This document shows, in pieces, positions 11,956 to 22,760 of a stretch of 64,000 bases of DNA. How positions within the stretch are numbered: the first letter of the stretch is position 1; each line of letters begins with the position of its first letter. Source of the stretch: Urechis unicinctus (taxonomy: Eukaryota; Annelida; Polychaeta; Xenopneusta; Urechidae); contig CM067344.1 of assembly GCA_034190875.2 (NCBI GenBank), positions 29,578,533 through 29,642,532 on the forward strand, given 5' to 3'. A program made the translations under genes and the position numbers. Under the pieces are notes generated by a model. The model had not been told where the DNA came from. It saw nothing but the letters and a program-made list of their open reading frames with translations, and did not search any database.

Positions 11956-13279
11956 AAGGTGAATTATTACGCCACTTACCTGAATCACCTGCACACGCCA
12001 TGTATCAATAGTTGTAAATGCAGAAATACCAATGATATATCGGAAATGAACACAAACGAAAAAAGTGCATGAGTAGATGCAGTGTTTTACACTTCACAGT
12101 CACAGGTGATGCCATTGTACAGTCTAACATCTTTACACCTCACTGTACATTACATACTATTAACTGCAATCTATCGCGAGGGTATGAGATGCGGCCTTTT
12201 GTCATCTTAGCATTAACATCATATGTGATGCCTTCTTCTTCAGGCGAGATGGCTGTGCAGGTGACTGTAGTATTGTCAATTATTATATTTAGACTATTAA
12301 AAAGCATTGAAGGTACATTGCATGACAATGTTTTAGAAAGGGACCGTAATGAAACCTGTCATACAAGTGCACCAGTAATTTCTCACAAATGCAATTATTA
12401 TCATCCATTAATCAAGTTATATCCTACAAGGTTGATATTTCGCCACTACGTCTACCCCGGCTTCCGTTGGGCGATAAGAGAGCAAGCTGGCTGTGTCTAG
12501 ACCATACGATAGTACTGTTATTCAGACCCACGTAAACGCATTAGTATTAATCCATAATGTTTCCGGTCTGTGAGGCAACAAGGTCGAGTTCTAGATATAA
12601 AAAAGTTATGTTATATCAGCGAAACCATTTGCGTAACCTGATGTAACAATTTAAGTTAGTTTTGAGAATATTTGTGGAAGAGAACAATTGATAATCGCTC
12701 GATGACAGAGAACATTAAAACAAGTGTCATCCCTGGACGTTGTCACATTCACAGTATATGATTACAGTATAATGTATCTATCTATACGATTACAATGGTG
12801 ATAACTTACAATATATTTGCAGCTTTATCCCCAGATATTTGGCAGAGATGGTACGTATGTGCGTTCTGAATCAGTTTATTCGTTACCATCATCAAATATA
12901 TGTGTCAGAAAGCCATATGTGTAAATGAAGTTTTCATATTTTAGATAATTATCATAATCATCACTTATTTACAATTGAAGGATTCACACTTATGGCTAGG
13001 ATGTATTGGGTAAAGACAAAATGGTATTTGGTTTAAATGTCACTATACAATCATGTATTAGCAATCTAATCGTGCATGACAATTGGAGAAGGAGTCATAG
13101 TAGTGGATATAATGTGGGTTGTCTCGTGGTAGAAGGTGCAGGCTAGACTGACAACAGCAACAGCCAGTGTGCATGTGTGCATTCAACCATAACAATGTAC
13201 GACGACACCATGGTTTTACAGAACATTAAACGTTCGTCGTTAACCGTTGGAGTACTATTACTAACGCCCCCTTACATGG

Positions 13280-13520
13280 CGCCATAAATAACGACATGAT
13301 TTAATCCATGCACTTTTGCACCTCTTTGATTTGCTATAAATTTGTAATGTATTGTCCTATGCCAATAAATGGTGTTGCGAGTTCGGTGTAATAGACATCA
13401 CGTGCTACATTATAGCACTTGGTGTCACCGGCAGAGCTCAATTGGTTGGAGTAACGTACTCTGTGGGTAGCAAGGTTGAACAACGGATGGACATTCCGAG
13501 GCACGAGGCAACTTATTACA
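13280..13520 (+). repeat. tRNA-like module a4 (unit A)
   Basis: gagctcaattgg at 13434 matches the RNA polymerase III A-box pattern except at its first base. aggttgaacaac, ~40 bp on, resembles a B box with two mismatches. Similarity to a3 continues for several hundred bases downstream (tctcggaaatgaacgccaacg). Confidence 0.6.
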
Positions 13521-15694
13521 TGAGCTACACAAATCGCTGGCACGCGCCATGAGTTGATTTACAAAAAGTCTTAATGTATCTCGGAAATGAACGCCAACGG
13601 AAGCTGGGAATGAGTGGTTGCAAAGTCCGTCCCTGTCACTAGTGGTTCAATTCAGCATCCAGTCACCATTACACCTCACATAACATTAGATGCCATTTAC
13701 TGTTTCATTATACAACGACCATACGCTCTATCTGTTGCTGCCGTGTTCTCTTAACACATCTGCCATGAAGATGCACTTTACACAATTCCGCCGTGACTGA
13801 ATGTAAGGGAAGGCTACCGTCTCAGATGACAGAATACTCTCATACATTAGTCTCTAAGTATCGTGCTTATGATCATGGTTTCTGCTCACCATTTAATTCG
13901 AAAACTACCGAATGACCACGAAACAATGCAGTATTTGAAATGTCGTATAAGGAAGGACGAGCATTGATATTCAGTTATGAAAGCATCACGATTTGATGCC
14001 AAAAAACGCTAGGTATGGATGGAAGGAGTTGCTTAAAATTCTCTTATCAATCATCATTATTAAAAAAACTAAGATGATATTTCGTTATTTTGGGTACTGT
14101 CCACAGGATGCTCTTTGCAAACGAGTGTAGCTCATGGCATATTCTACTGATTTATGCTGGCTCACTGATATGCTAATTAGACCGGTTATAATTATACTTC
14201 ATGCCCTGGCTGTGTTGGGCCATTACCAAGTTATACGGATGTGACGATACAATTGTAAGCATATCAGTCGTCTTAGTCTATGACCATTTCGTGTAATTCG
14301 GGTGTAACGCATCACAATAAATATGATCAACGTACAAATGTATTTAAGTTTAGGTCATACAATACTTTAGCAAGGCCTGATAAATAATAGATGTTTTATT
14401 TTGTCTTTTATCGTACAATTGCGTTAAAAAGGATCATTTGCTTAGTTTATAATAGGCGCGAATGTTAGTAACTTTAATAATGATTAGAAACAGTTCATGT
14501 CTCACAACAAACGCCTGAGTCTGAAATGTCTATAATGCGATTTCGACCTTAAGTTGTTCATTTCAAATGAGTGTGCATATGATATTGAATATCGATGAAT
14601 AGAAAAACGTGCTAAAAAGTAATATATTATCATGTGACATGACAAAGTGTCTTATTGGAGATCTAACTGAATAATTAATCCGACACCAGTGATCTTAATT
14701 GCACAACATACGGTCTTCGTGTTATCCATTTGACCGGTTCTTTGTGGACACTGGATGGATATTATAAAATGTTCGTTCACAGGTCTCTGTAGTTGTTGTT
14801 TTTTTGTCAAAATTTAAGTAGATTTCGACAAGTACCACAAATGTCTCTTTATTCGTTCTGTTTTTGCCCCGTAAACTATTACTATGTGCCCATATATGGG
14901 TAAAGTGTTAATTGTCGGAAATATATAGTGCTCATTGCTTGTTTACAATTCAATGACCAGTGTAATACTCACATTTGCACTCCGCACTACTTTTTCAATA
15001 AACACGGTTAACGGGTGGATCTGTATAATAAGATCCAAATATTTTCCAGATAAAGTTTTCTATCAATCAGACATCTTACCTTATGCCTGTCAGTTATCCA
15101 CACCAAATGCACTAAGTATCCAGTCTACATGTGGAACAAATGTCTTGTGTTTAGGCATCACATGGTTTTGTCATTATAATTCATTCATAACGAAAATATA
15201 AATCAGCAGTAATAACCGAATGAGCAAATTGATTGTTGCTGTGAGATTCTATAATAATGGATGATTGACCACATAAAAGCTGCGTGTTGCAGTTTGGCAG
15301 ATCTTGGGGACATACCATTGTAATGGTTCTATATTTTTAGCTTAGAAAGTGCCTCCATTAGTGCAGTCTAGTTTGAATGTTTACTATGAGCTATAAATGT
15401 GAGCGGTTTTCAAGCAGCAATATATCATCTAATATGCCCAACTATTGGTTAGTATGTCATAAGCTGTAAATTGTACCTCTGTCTGTGAACATGTTTATCG
15501 TTTCAGTGTTTACAATACCGCGATTATAAGTTCATTGTCCCTATAAACCACGCATTATTATGCGTAATATGATTGGTATGTTACCTTTCAGTGAGGCACG
15601 ACTTCGATAAAATTAAATAGATAGGCGATATGATGTTAGTCGCAAAGCATCTAGATGAGTATTACGCCTCTGTGAATACTAGTGCCCGGGGTTA

Positions 15695-15830
15695 CTTGGC
15701 AGAGTAAGGCATCTTATCCCACCACGAAAAAGGATGCCATGCGTAATTACAAAAATTGTATATCTTTTTAGCATCAATATGACACAATCCTACGTGCATC
15801 GCAAGCATCAGGTCTTTGTAGCTATTCGAC
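15695..15830 (+). repeat. Module P3 (unit A)
   Basis: Shares ggcatcttatcccaccacg and the following aggatgccatg, aattac and catcaggtct blocks with P1. The unit B equivalent is at about 34360-34475; unit C lost it in the deletion at 52170. Confidence 0.5.
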
Positions 15831-16524
15831 GCATTGACTACATTTATATTGCTTTGTTCGCCTACTCTAATGTAACATCTACTGCGCTGTTGAAGATGGT
15901 GCTTTGTTGGCATTTTCCGGTGAGGTGATAATGGTTGCCAGCTGATGCATGACCGCCTATTCTCTACACAATATGTCGGATATTATAAACGCTCACTGCT
16001 TTGTGTGAATGCACTTTGTAAATGATAAAAGTGTCGCATTGCGCCAACTGTATGGCTGCCAAGCAGCATACCAGAAGACATCCATGGGCGGTCATACATC
16101 AGGTGATTGGCCATGTGTAGAATTACCTTTTAAGTGACGGACTTTCGTTATCACAAACACAGCGATTATGCGCCAGCGTATGCAGTTTGGATAGGATTGC
16201 ACAGTGCTTATAATAGAACGGCAGCAGGTCGATATATCCCCATATGACCAGGGTTACGTTGTTCATTCGATTGGTTGTTACAATTGTGTAATTATCTACA
16301 ATGTATTTAAGCAAAAGGTCGTCAATGATAGTCACGATCGCTAAGAGCACCAGCTGTATAACAGGAAACCCCACATATCACAATATATTGGCCACATGTA
16401 CTATCATCTCAAAATTTGATCAGGTATCTCATTTCAATCATATTCTTCGTGACACAGAGCAGAGAAATGTATTTCGTGTATAGTAAAGGATAAACTACGG
16501 GCCTTGCTAGTTACAAACCGTGAT

Positions 16525-16800
16525 TAATAACGACATTTCCCCATCTATGCTTGGGTAATTATACCTCCATGTTGGGTCATAGCTTACATCAGCGGTTATT
16601 GCTAGAATGTAATGTGGCACCCTGATGCTATTTACGCTGATCTAAAGCAGTGCCATTTAGGGGCAATGGGTATCACGTGGTGCATCATACAACTAATCGT
16701 CAACGGGAATGTCACGAGAGAAGGCAGAGTTCAATTGCCTGGAACACCCTCTCCGTGGATAGCAAGGATGGACAATGACTGAGCAATCTGCGTTACAATG
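16525..16800 (+). repeat. tRNA-like module a5 (unit A)
   Basis: Full-length family member: acgacatttccccatctatg, acctccatg, cttacatcagcgg, catttacgctgatct, gggtatcacgtggtgcat, ggcagagttcaattg and agcaaggatgg. It sits in the second half-unit at the position equivalent to a1. Confidence 0.6.
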
Positions 16801-18406
16801 GACCAGACGACATTGAACACAAGTTGCAAGACATACTTGCATGCGCAAAGTAACCAGTTAAATTTATAAAATAGTCAATTACAGACAGCAGTGACTTGAT
16901 ATTAAAGTTAATCAAATGTAGAAAATGTAAACCTTCATACATTTTTTTGGTATGTGCTGTTAATATTTCATTGGTGCGTGGTATTTGCAAATGAGGTTTC
17001 ACAATATTCAGACATAATTTGTCCAATTTGGCTTAAGCGTCTGCTTATGTTAATGCCTCCTCCAAGAACTCGGCCGTGTTACAATACTTGGTCTCATGGC
17101 CTTCCGCGATGGCATAAACGAAATAACGAGCAGTGATATCCACATATTAGAGCACCATATTAGAACGTGGTTAGTCATTGGGTATGGTTGTAAAATATTA
17201 TTGCGTACGTGAGTGTTGCACATAATAGGAGGCGGTTAAGATTGGCCAACTTATATCTTTATTTGACAATAATATGATATGATAATATATCATTGTATAA
17301 CTATTATAAAGGTAGGGCAAGTGTGATATCACTAGATGGAACAATACGATTTGCTAATTATATTGTAACGGGGTTTGGCAAGGTGCTATCTATAAACCTG
17401 TTGAAGCACATGTTAAGTGCTACATTCACCGGTTTCAACTGACCACTAGGGTAGAATATAGAATCGTGTTGGTCCGTATATCGTCTGACCGTATCTGACT
17501 CCATATCATGGATGACTCCTATCTCAGCTTTAAAACATCATGCAGTCGTTGACGGATGTTATTTTTATCTCTTTGTACGTACTGTATTCAACTGCAAATG
17601 TGGACTGACACTGATAGTTTTGTCCTCCGTCTGCTTCACACTTGCAATGTCCTAGAAGACCTCTATCATGTTATGTGTTTGATATGGATGAGACAAATGT
17701 AGTTAGAACCTTGCCGTAGAAAAAAAGACTTTCTAGAAAGTAGTCAATTGTAGATCCACGTGTGCAACACATGAGGTACAAATTTGTGAAGACTGAATGC
17801 AAAGATGCAGCTGAGAACCTTTTAGTTTATTTACACGGAACGGAATGGCATTCTTTTGCCGTGTAAAACGTTTACTGTCACTCTTGGCAGCTGTTAATGC
17901 TTCAATTTGCGATTGCTTTGTGATATCCTGTCCATACGATTAAAGGCTCATTGGTTGCACTCAAAAATGATGGCGGTCGTTAAATATGTTTAAATGCTAA
18001 AGCTATAAATATTTTAAGTTATACTCGGAAACATTTGTTCAGGTTCCAGGAAAAACCAATCAGACAGTGCTCACCCACCCAAACCTGAGTAGTACTTGCC
18101 TGCCTAACCCACCCTTACCTACGTTATATCTTCCGTAATATTTTTATGCGACATGTCTATAGATGACTTCGGAGGTAAAATCCTATGTACGAATAACAGT
18201 AAGCATAACAAGTTACCGCAAACATTCAGACCGCTAGTCAGACACGAATTTACAAATATGGCGTAGCTGACGTTGCTTGATGCATAATGTGTAGCGACTC
18301 ACCGACACGGACCTGCTTCATATTGTAGTAAGCATTATCCAAAATTAGTGGTAACGCATGAATTTAATTTCGGTAAAATCATTCGGCTTTTGGAGAAGCA
18401 CTCTGC

Positions 18407-18657
<251 letters not shown>

Positions 18658-18672
18658 GCACCACTCAATGAA

Positions 18673-18698
18673 ATTTAAGTGGCCCGTAAAGCCTGAGG
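18673..18698 (+). repeat. Post-(CA)n anchor, copy 3
   Basis: Anchor (atttaagtggcccgtaaagc then ctgagg) following the unit B (CA)n tract, equivalent to 421-446. Confidence 0.7.
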
Positions 18699-19205
18699 TG
18701 CATCTGAGATTATGCTTATCAATTTACATTACTCCCAGGTAGATCCGTTTGCCCGCACGTTATTAAGTTTTCGGATGGTATCTCTGGATTAACCCCTTAT
18801 CCATTCCAAGTATTAACTAGACTTTTGTTATAAACATTAAATTATCCACGGAAATGACCCTTAAGTATATACCGAGTGCATAGCATAGCACACTTACTAG
18901 ATATCAATGTAATGCCGAACGCGTTAAGGATGGGGTCTTGACGGAATACTGCATTGTATTGGCAACATCATTGATCACTGTTATTACGTAAAACACAATT
19001 AGATGACGTCAGCGTCAGTACATCTCTAAATATATTTTACACAAAGGCAACGAATTGTCACACACAAAACATCTAGGCATCAAGTAGAGATGGTCAATTG
19101 ACCGTTATTGCCATTAGATAACAAGGTTGTTCTTTCATAAATATCGGTGCATGGGCAATCTTGATTGGCAATTGCCTGTGCTATTTGACGTGACTGAATA
19201 AACAG

Positions 19206-19221
19206 CGTGGGGGGGGGGGGC
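19206..19221. repeat. Poly-G run in unit B
   Basis: Twelve consecutive G inside a ~120-bp segment present in B and C (42391-42408, interrupted by one A) but absent from A. Confidence 0.8.
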
Positions 19222-19705
19222 GCTGTGGGCAATTATTGACACATAGCTACGGTGCAATTGGATGTGTTGATAAAAGGGAAAGATAACATTTCAAATAGCA
19301 ACGAAAATAGATACACACGTCAATAACAGTACATATAACAAGTCAAACAATATCTACTGAATATTAGATGAGGAAACCTATGAATATATTAAGGTTAATT
19401 CATAAATCTTAAAGGGAGTTAATATATGTGGTAGTGCATTCCTGTCAAATCGTCCAATGAAGCTTAAAACTTTTCTGAAAAGACGATTGTTTATGCCGGT
19501 AATTAAGTGGTATTATACCCAAGCCTACGAATATGCAACATAATGTTTCATCTTACGCCACTATCATTATCATTGAACATACCTTATATTCAGTGCCGCC
19601 ACATCATATCAGACGAATCGTTGTGAGTAATAGTCTGACTCATAGACATTGTTTCCCCATCTATGAATTGTGCACAAGCCAACCCCACCCCCTCCATCCC
19701 TCACC

Positions 19706-19930
19706 CTCCGTGTGGATGGAATATCACCCAATGTTACTGTATTGCATCACCGCCCCGTAATGACCTCAGCCAGAGACAGACTAGGTAGGATAATGCATGA
19801 TGGCATCTCATCCCACCATGAAATGGGATGCGGTGTACAATTACCTGGCTGTGATATCTTGTTTGCATTAGGATAAGACCAAGATGTACGAATGATTGCG
19901 GAAGTCAAATTGAAGCATCAGGTTTTATCT
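19706..19930 (+). repeat. Hairpin-bearing module P1 (unit B)
   Basis: Near-identical to 1340-1565, including the catccca...tgggatg inverted pair at 19809-19830. It also carries the open frame discussed for unit A. Confidence 0.6.
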
Positions 19931-20824
19931 CCCCTGCGGTTTTCCAGAACACAAAAAGACATCTATGTCTTTACGTGGAATCCTAAATGAACATCAAAAG
20001 GGAGAGCGTGGTGTGATAATGTGATGATTCTGCGTTTTCTACCCATCGCTTGGCAACCACCCCATGCTTTGGCGGATTTTGTACAGAAACGTTGCTGTTT
20101 GTTCGATACTCCTATCCGACCTTTAAGGATATTTTCAGCCTCTTTTTAAAGCTTGCTTTAACTACGTTCCTACAAATGATCCCATGCGGTGCTTTGTGTA
20201 AGTCAAAACGAAAGCATGGTCGCTTATCTACTCACATGTTAACTGCCTGATAGGATGTTAAAAGTACTTGACTAATGATTAAAAAATGCTAATTGATTAC
20301 TGTAGCCTGTAAGAGAGATTTGAGGACAAAGTTTGCATCTGAATCCGCATGTCAAGTGGGCTGACTAGAAGACTAATGCGGTGGGAGGCGTTGACATCCT
20401 GCCAAGTATCTATACATGTTCTATTAAACTGACCTAATATGCCAGCAGTCAGTATCAGTGTGTGTCTATCAGGCCGATAGTTAGAACAATTGCTCGTCCA
20501 CCATCTTGTTAGGAACAGAGAGACACCAAAAGGGTGTGTTAATGACAATGCTGTTATTCGTGATGAACTACAGGTGCTTCATATGCAACCCGTAGCTCCT
20601 TGTAGATTGTTATCGTACACTCCCTTGATATTCCCGTTAATTGTAGTTTAATCTCTATAGGCAAATGCAAAAGTACCAGCACACTTAGTATAATCACAAT
20701 AAGACAAAGTAAACTGATTGCCTTTGTACACGTACGCTATATCTGAGAACGTCACACATCATGTAGCCATACAAGTATTCACAGAAGAATCAGTCATCTT
20801 TTAATTACCACACACCTGATATAT

Positions 20825-20880
20825 AATATTCGCACAAACACACACCCACAACAACACCCCCACCCATATACACTTCACTA
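20825..20880. repeat. Short CA-rich tract of unit B
   Basis: Degenerate CA- and C-rich stretch equivalent to 2526-2588 in A, followed by the anchor at 20883-20908. The GT-rich partner seen in A at 2656 is missing, because B jumps from the anchor to the equivalent of A 3049. Confidence 0.7.
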
Positions 20881-20882
20881 AA

Positions 20883-20908
20883 ATTTAAGTGGCCCGTAAA
20901 GCCTGAGG
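20883..20908 (+). repeat. Post-(CA)n anchor, copy 4
   Basis: Anchor identical in its core to copy 3 although it is the partner of diverged copy 2, which suggests exchange between anchor copies. Confidence 0.65.
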
Positions 20909-21879
20909 ATATTACACTATATCAATTACTAAGAGTTGTCCAATATATCATATTGATCCTTGTACGTTCTTGTATTGATCATGAAAACTTCGACAAGCAA
21001 TCAAGACGATAACTAACAATTCCATAAGTAAGCCTGATGCGATAAACGAATGCTTGTGCACATGCTTTCTGGCAGTGGTAAAATTGGTTAATTGCACTAT
21101 CATGCTGGGGTGCAAAATTTCGAGTGATGTTCAATAGATTCTCTTTGCATACGAGTTTTAGTGCTACAGGACAGTTACTTTAGAGCTCATTGCATATTCT
21201 GCTGTATTATGTTGGCTCACTGATATGTTAATCAGCACGGTTATGAGTCAAAATTAAATCATGGTGGCGTTGGGACATCACCAAGGGATACAGATATGAC
21301 GATGTAATTTTGCCTATTACGACGTTCTGTGCTATGAGTGTAATACGTGTTTAAGTGGTAGTCACATGAGAACGAAAAGACAATTGTTTTTGTTACCATA
21401 GTGATAAATGTTTTCCATCTATTTAGCATATAATGGTTGCTAATGTGATTAACTTAAATCCTATAAATCGCAAGTGGAGTTATCATAAGATGCGCCTGAG
21501 TCTACTGTCTTTAATTCGAGTTGGACTAATAGTAAGTTGTGTATGTTCACTGAGTGTTCATTTGATATTGACTGGCGGAACGGGAACCGAGTAATCAACA
21601 CTATTATAAATAAACAACACCATTAGTATGACAACGATTTGATACATTTCCGTCGTATGGTTTCTGGATATGTCATGGTGTAGATACGCATTATTAACTC
21701 TGACTAAATGAATTTACTTTAAAGCAAACAAAAAAGTCACCAATGGCAGCCAATGAATGGCACAATATATATGTATATAAATCACTGATACCCCCGTCGA
21801 AGTACTTGGGTTTATACTTTGAATGGTGACAGTTATGAATAAAACGCTAACAAATAAAGGTGTGATGTTTGCAAAAATA

Positions 21880-22158
21880 TGATGCATCATTATTGACCTT
21901 ATTAGATGATCCCTTGCTACAAATCCTAGTCACTGAAAAACATTTTGTACACTGAACACATTTAAGGGTTTTGTCAGCCTCAGTGTATAGAAAAAGTACT
22001 TGACCTTTATTGCCACTTGATATCAAATTCGAAATTATTAGTTCATACTTGTTGATGCCATTGCAGATATGCTCGTCTATTGCCCGTACAATATATGTAC
22101 TACTTGAATTTGTTAGAATGGAATATTGCAGGTGAAGCGATTGAGGACACTTAGCCAT
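21880..22158 (-). pseudogene. Decayed C2H2 zinc-finger-like relic (unit B)
   Basis: A single 103-codon minus-strand frame holds the relic without the frameshift seen in A. Cysteines at residues 4, 32 and 67 begin the finger-like blocks (28 and 35 residue spacing). The last block reads DKTLKCVQCTKCFSVT, close to the C2H2 pattern C-x2-C followed by K-x-F. The second cysteine of blocks 1 and 2 is replaced (S7, I35), and the histidine pairs are mostly lost. Unit C has almost the same frame, but that region of B and C is near-identical DNA, so the open frame is not evidence of selection. Confidence 0.4.
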
Positions 22159-22557
22159 GCGGCGTTTAGAGTAAATAAAAACCTAGATCAAACTCTGATG
22201 ACTATAAAAAGCCCAATATAAAATTAACTGGATCGGGTGCTAAGAACACAATGAATATATCATTATACATGTGGAAGTTTGTAGAGATTTATTTAAGCAC
22301 CGTCTAGTGTAATGAAGTGGACAACTGCTACCAATGCTCAAAGGATTCGATAAGTATATACAATAATGTGTTATTGCACCCGAGCATTCGAATGAGCATA
22401 CAACAATTCACCTAGCACAATTATTAGTGATAAGCATACATTGCAGTAAGTAATTCTACAAAGCGCATGACACCACCATCCAATAGATTTATTCGACGTT
22501 GCAGGAATAACATATGTTAGAAATGCCGGCATTTATTGCAGTGCAGCCAAGGTCAGC

Positions 22558-22760
22558 TCGTGGATACAATATCACCAAATGCTACTGTGTTGCATCATGA
22601 GCCTTTAAATGACCTCAGCCTGAGACAGACAGGATTATCTAACGCAAGATGACATCTAATCCAGAACCGAAATTGGATGTTATGTACAATTGCCTGAATG
22701 TGTTATCAAATATGCATTAGTATAGCAGCAAGATGTTTGAAGGACAATTTACAGCATCCA
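22558..22760 (+). repeat. Module P2 (unit B)
   Basis: Equivalent to A 4680-4880, with the segment gatgttatgtacaatt retained. It lies just downstream of the point where B changes from C-like to A-like. Confidence 0.55.

Larger units (their letters stand above)
14130..17510 (+). repeat. Ancient half-unit H2 (unit A)
   Basis: Shorter, diverged partner of 3300-8500. It carries tRNA-like module a5 where H1 carries a1, and the shared tctacattcaccggtt block near the end. The unit B equivalent is about 32850-36330. Confidence 0.65.
1..18183. repeat. Macro-repeat unit A (~18.2 kb)
   Basis: First copy of an ~18 kb direct repeat. Its opening sequence (atgtacgaataacagt) recurs at 18184. Long collinear matches run through units A and B, for example 1304 with 19670, 4600 with 22480, 7485 with 25383, 11880 with 30662, 14935 with 33659 and 17300 with 35850. 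Compared with B, this copy has a ~55-bp extra segment near 36-90. It lacks ~120 bp near 865, ~65 bp near 9150 and ~800 bp at about 10064 that B retains. The last ~330 bp (17850-18183) has no partner in B or C. No intact gene is seen inside. The unit behaves as non-coding, repeatedly duplicated DNA. Confidence 0.9.

Noticed and set aside
12069..12500. 143-codon plus-strand frame, the longest not caused by simple repeats in unit A
   Set aside because: Broken in B, C' and C at equivalent positions; no motif recognised.
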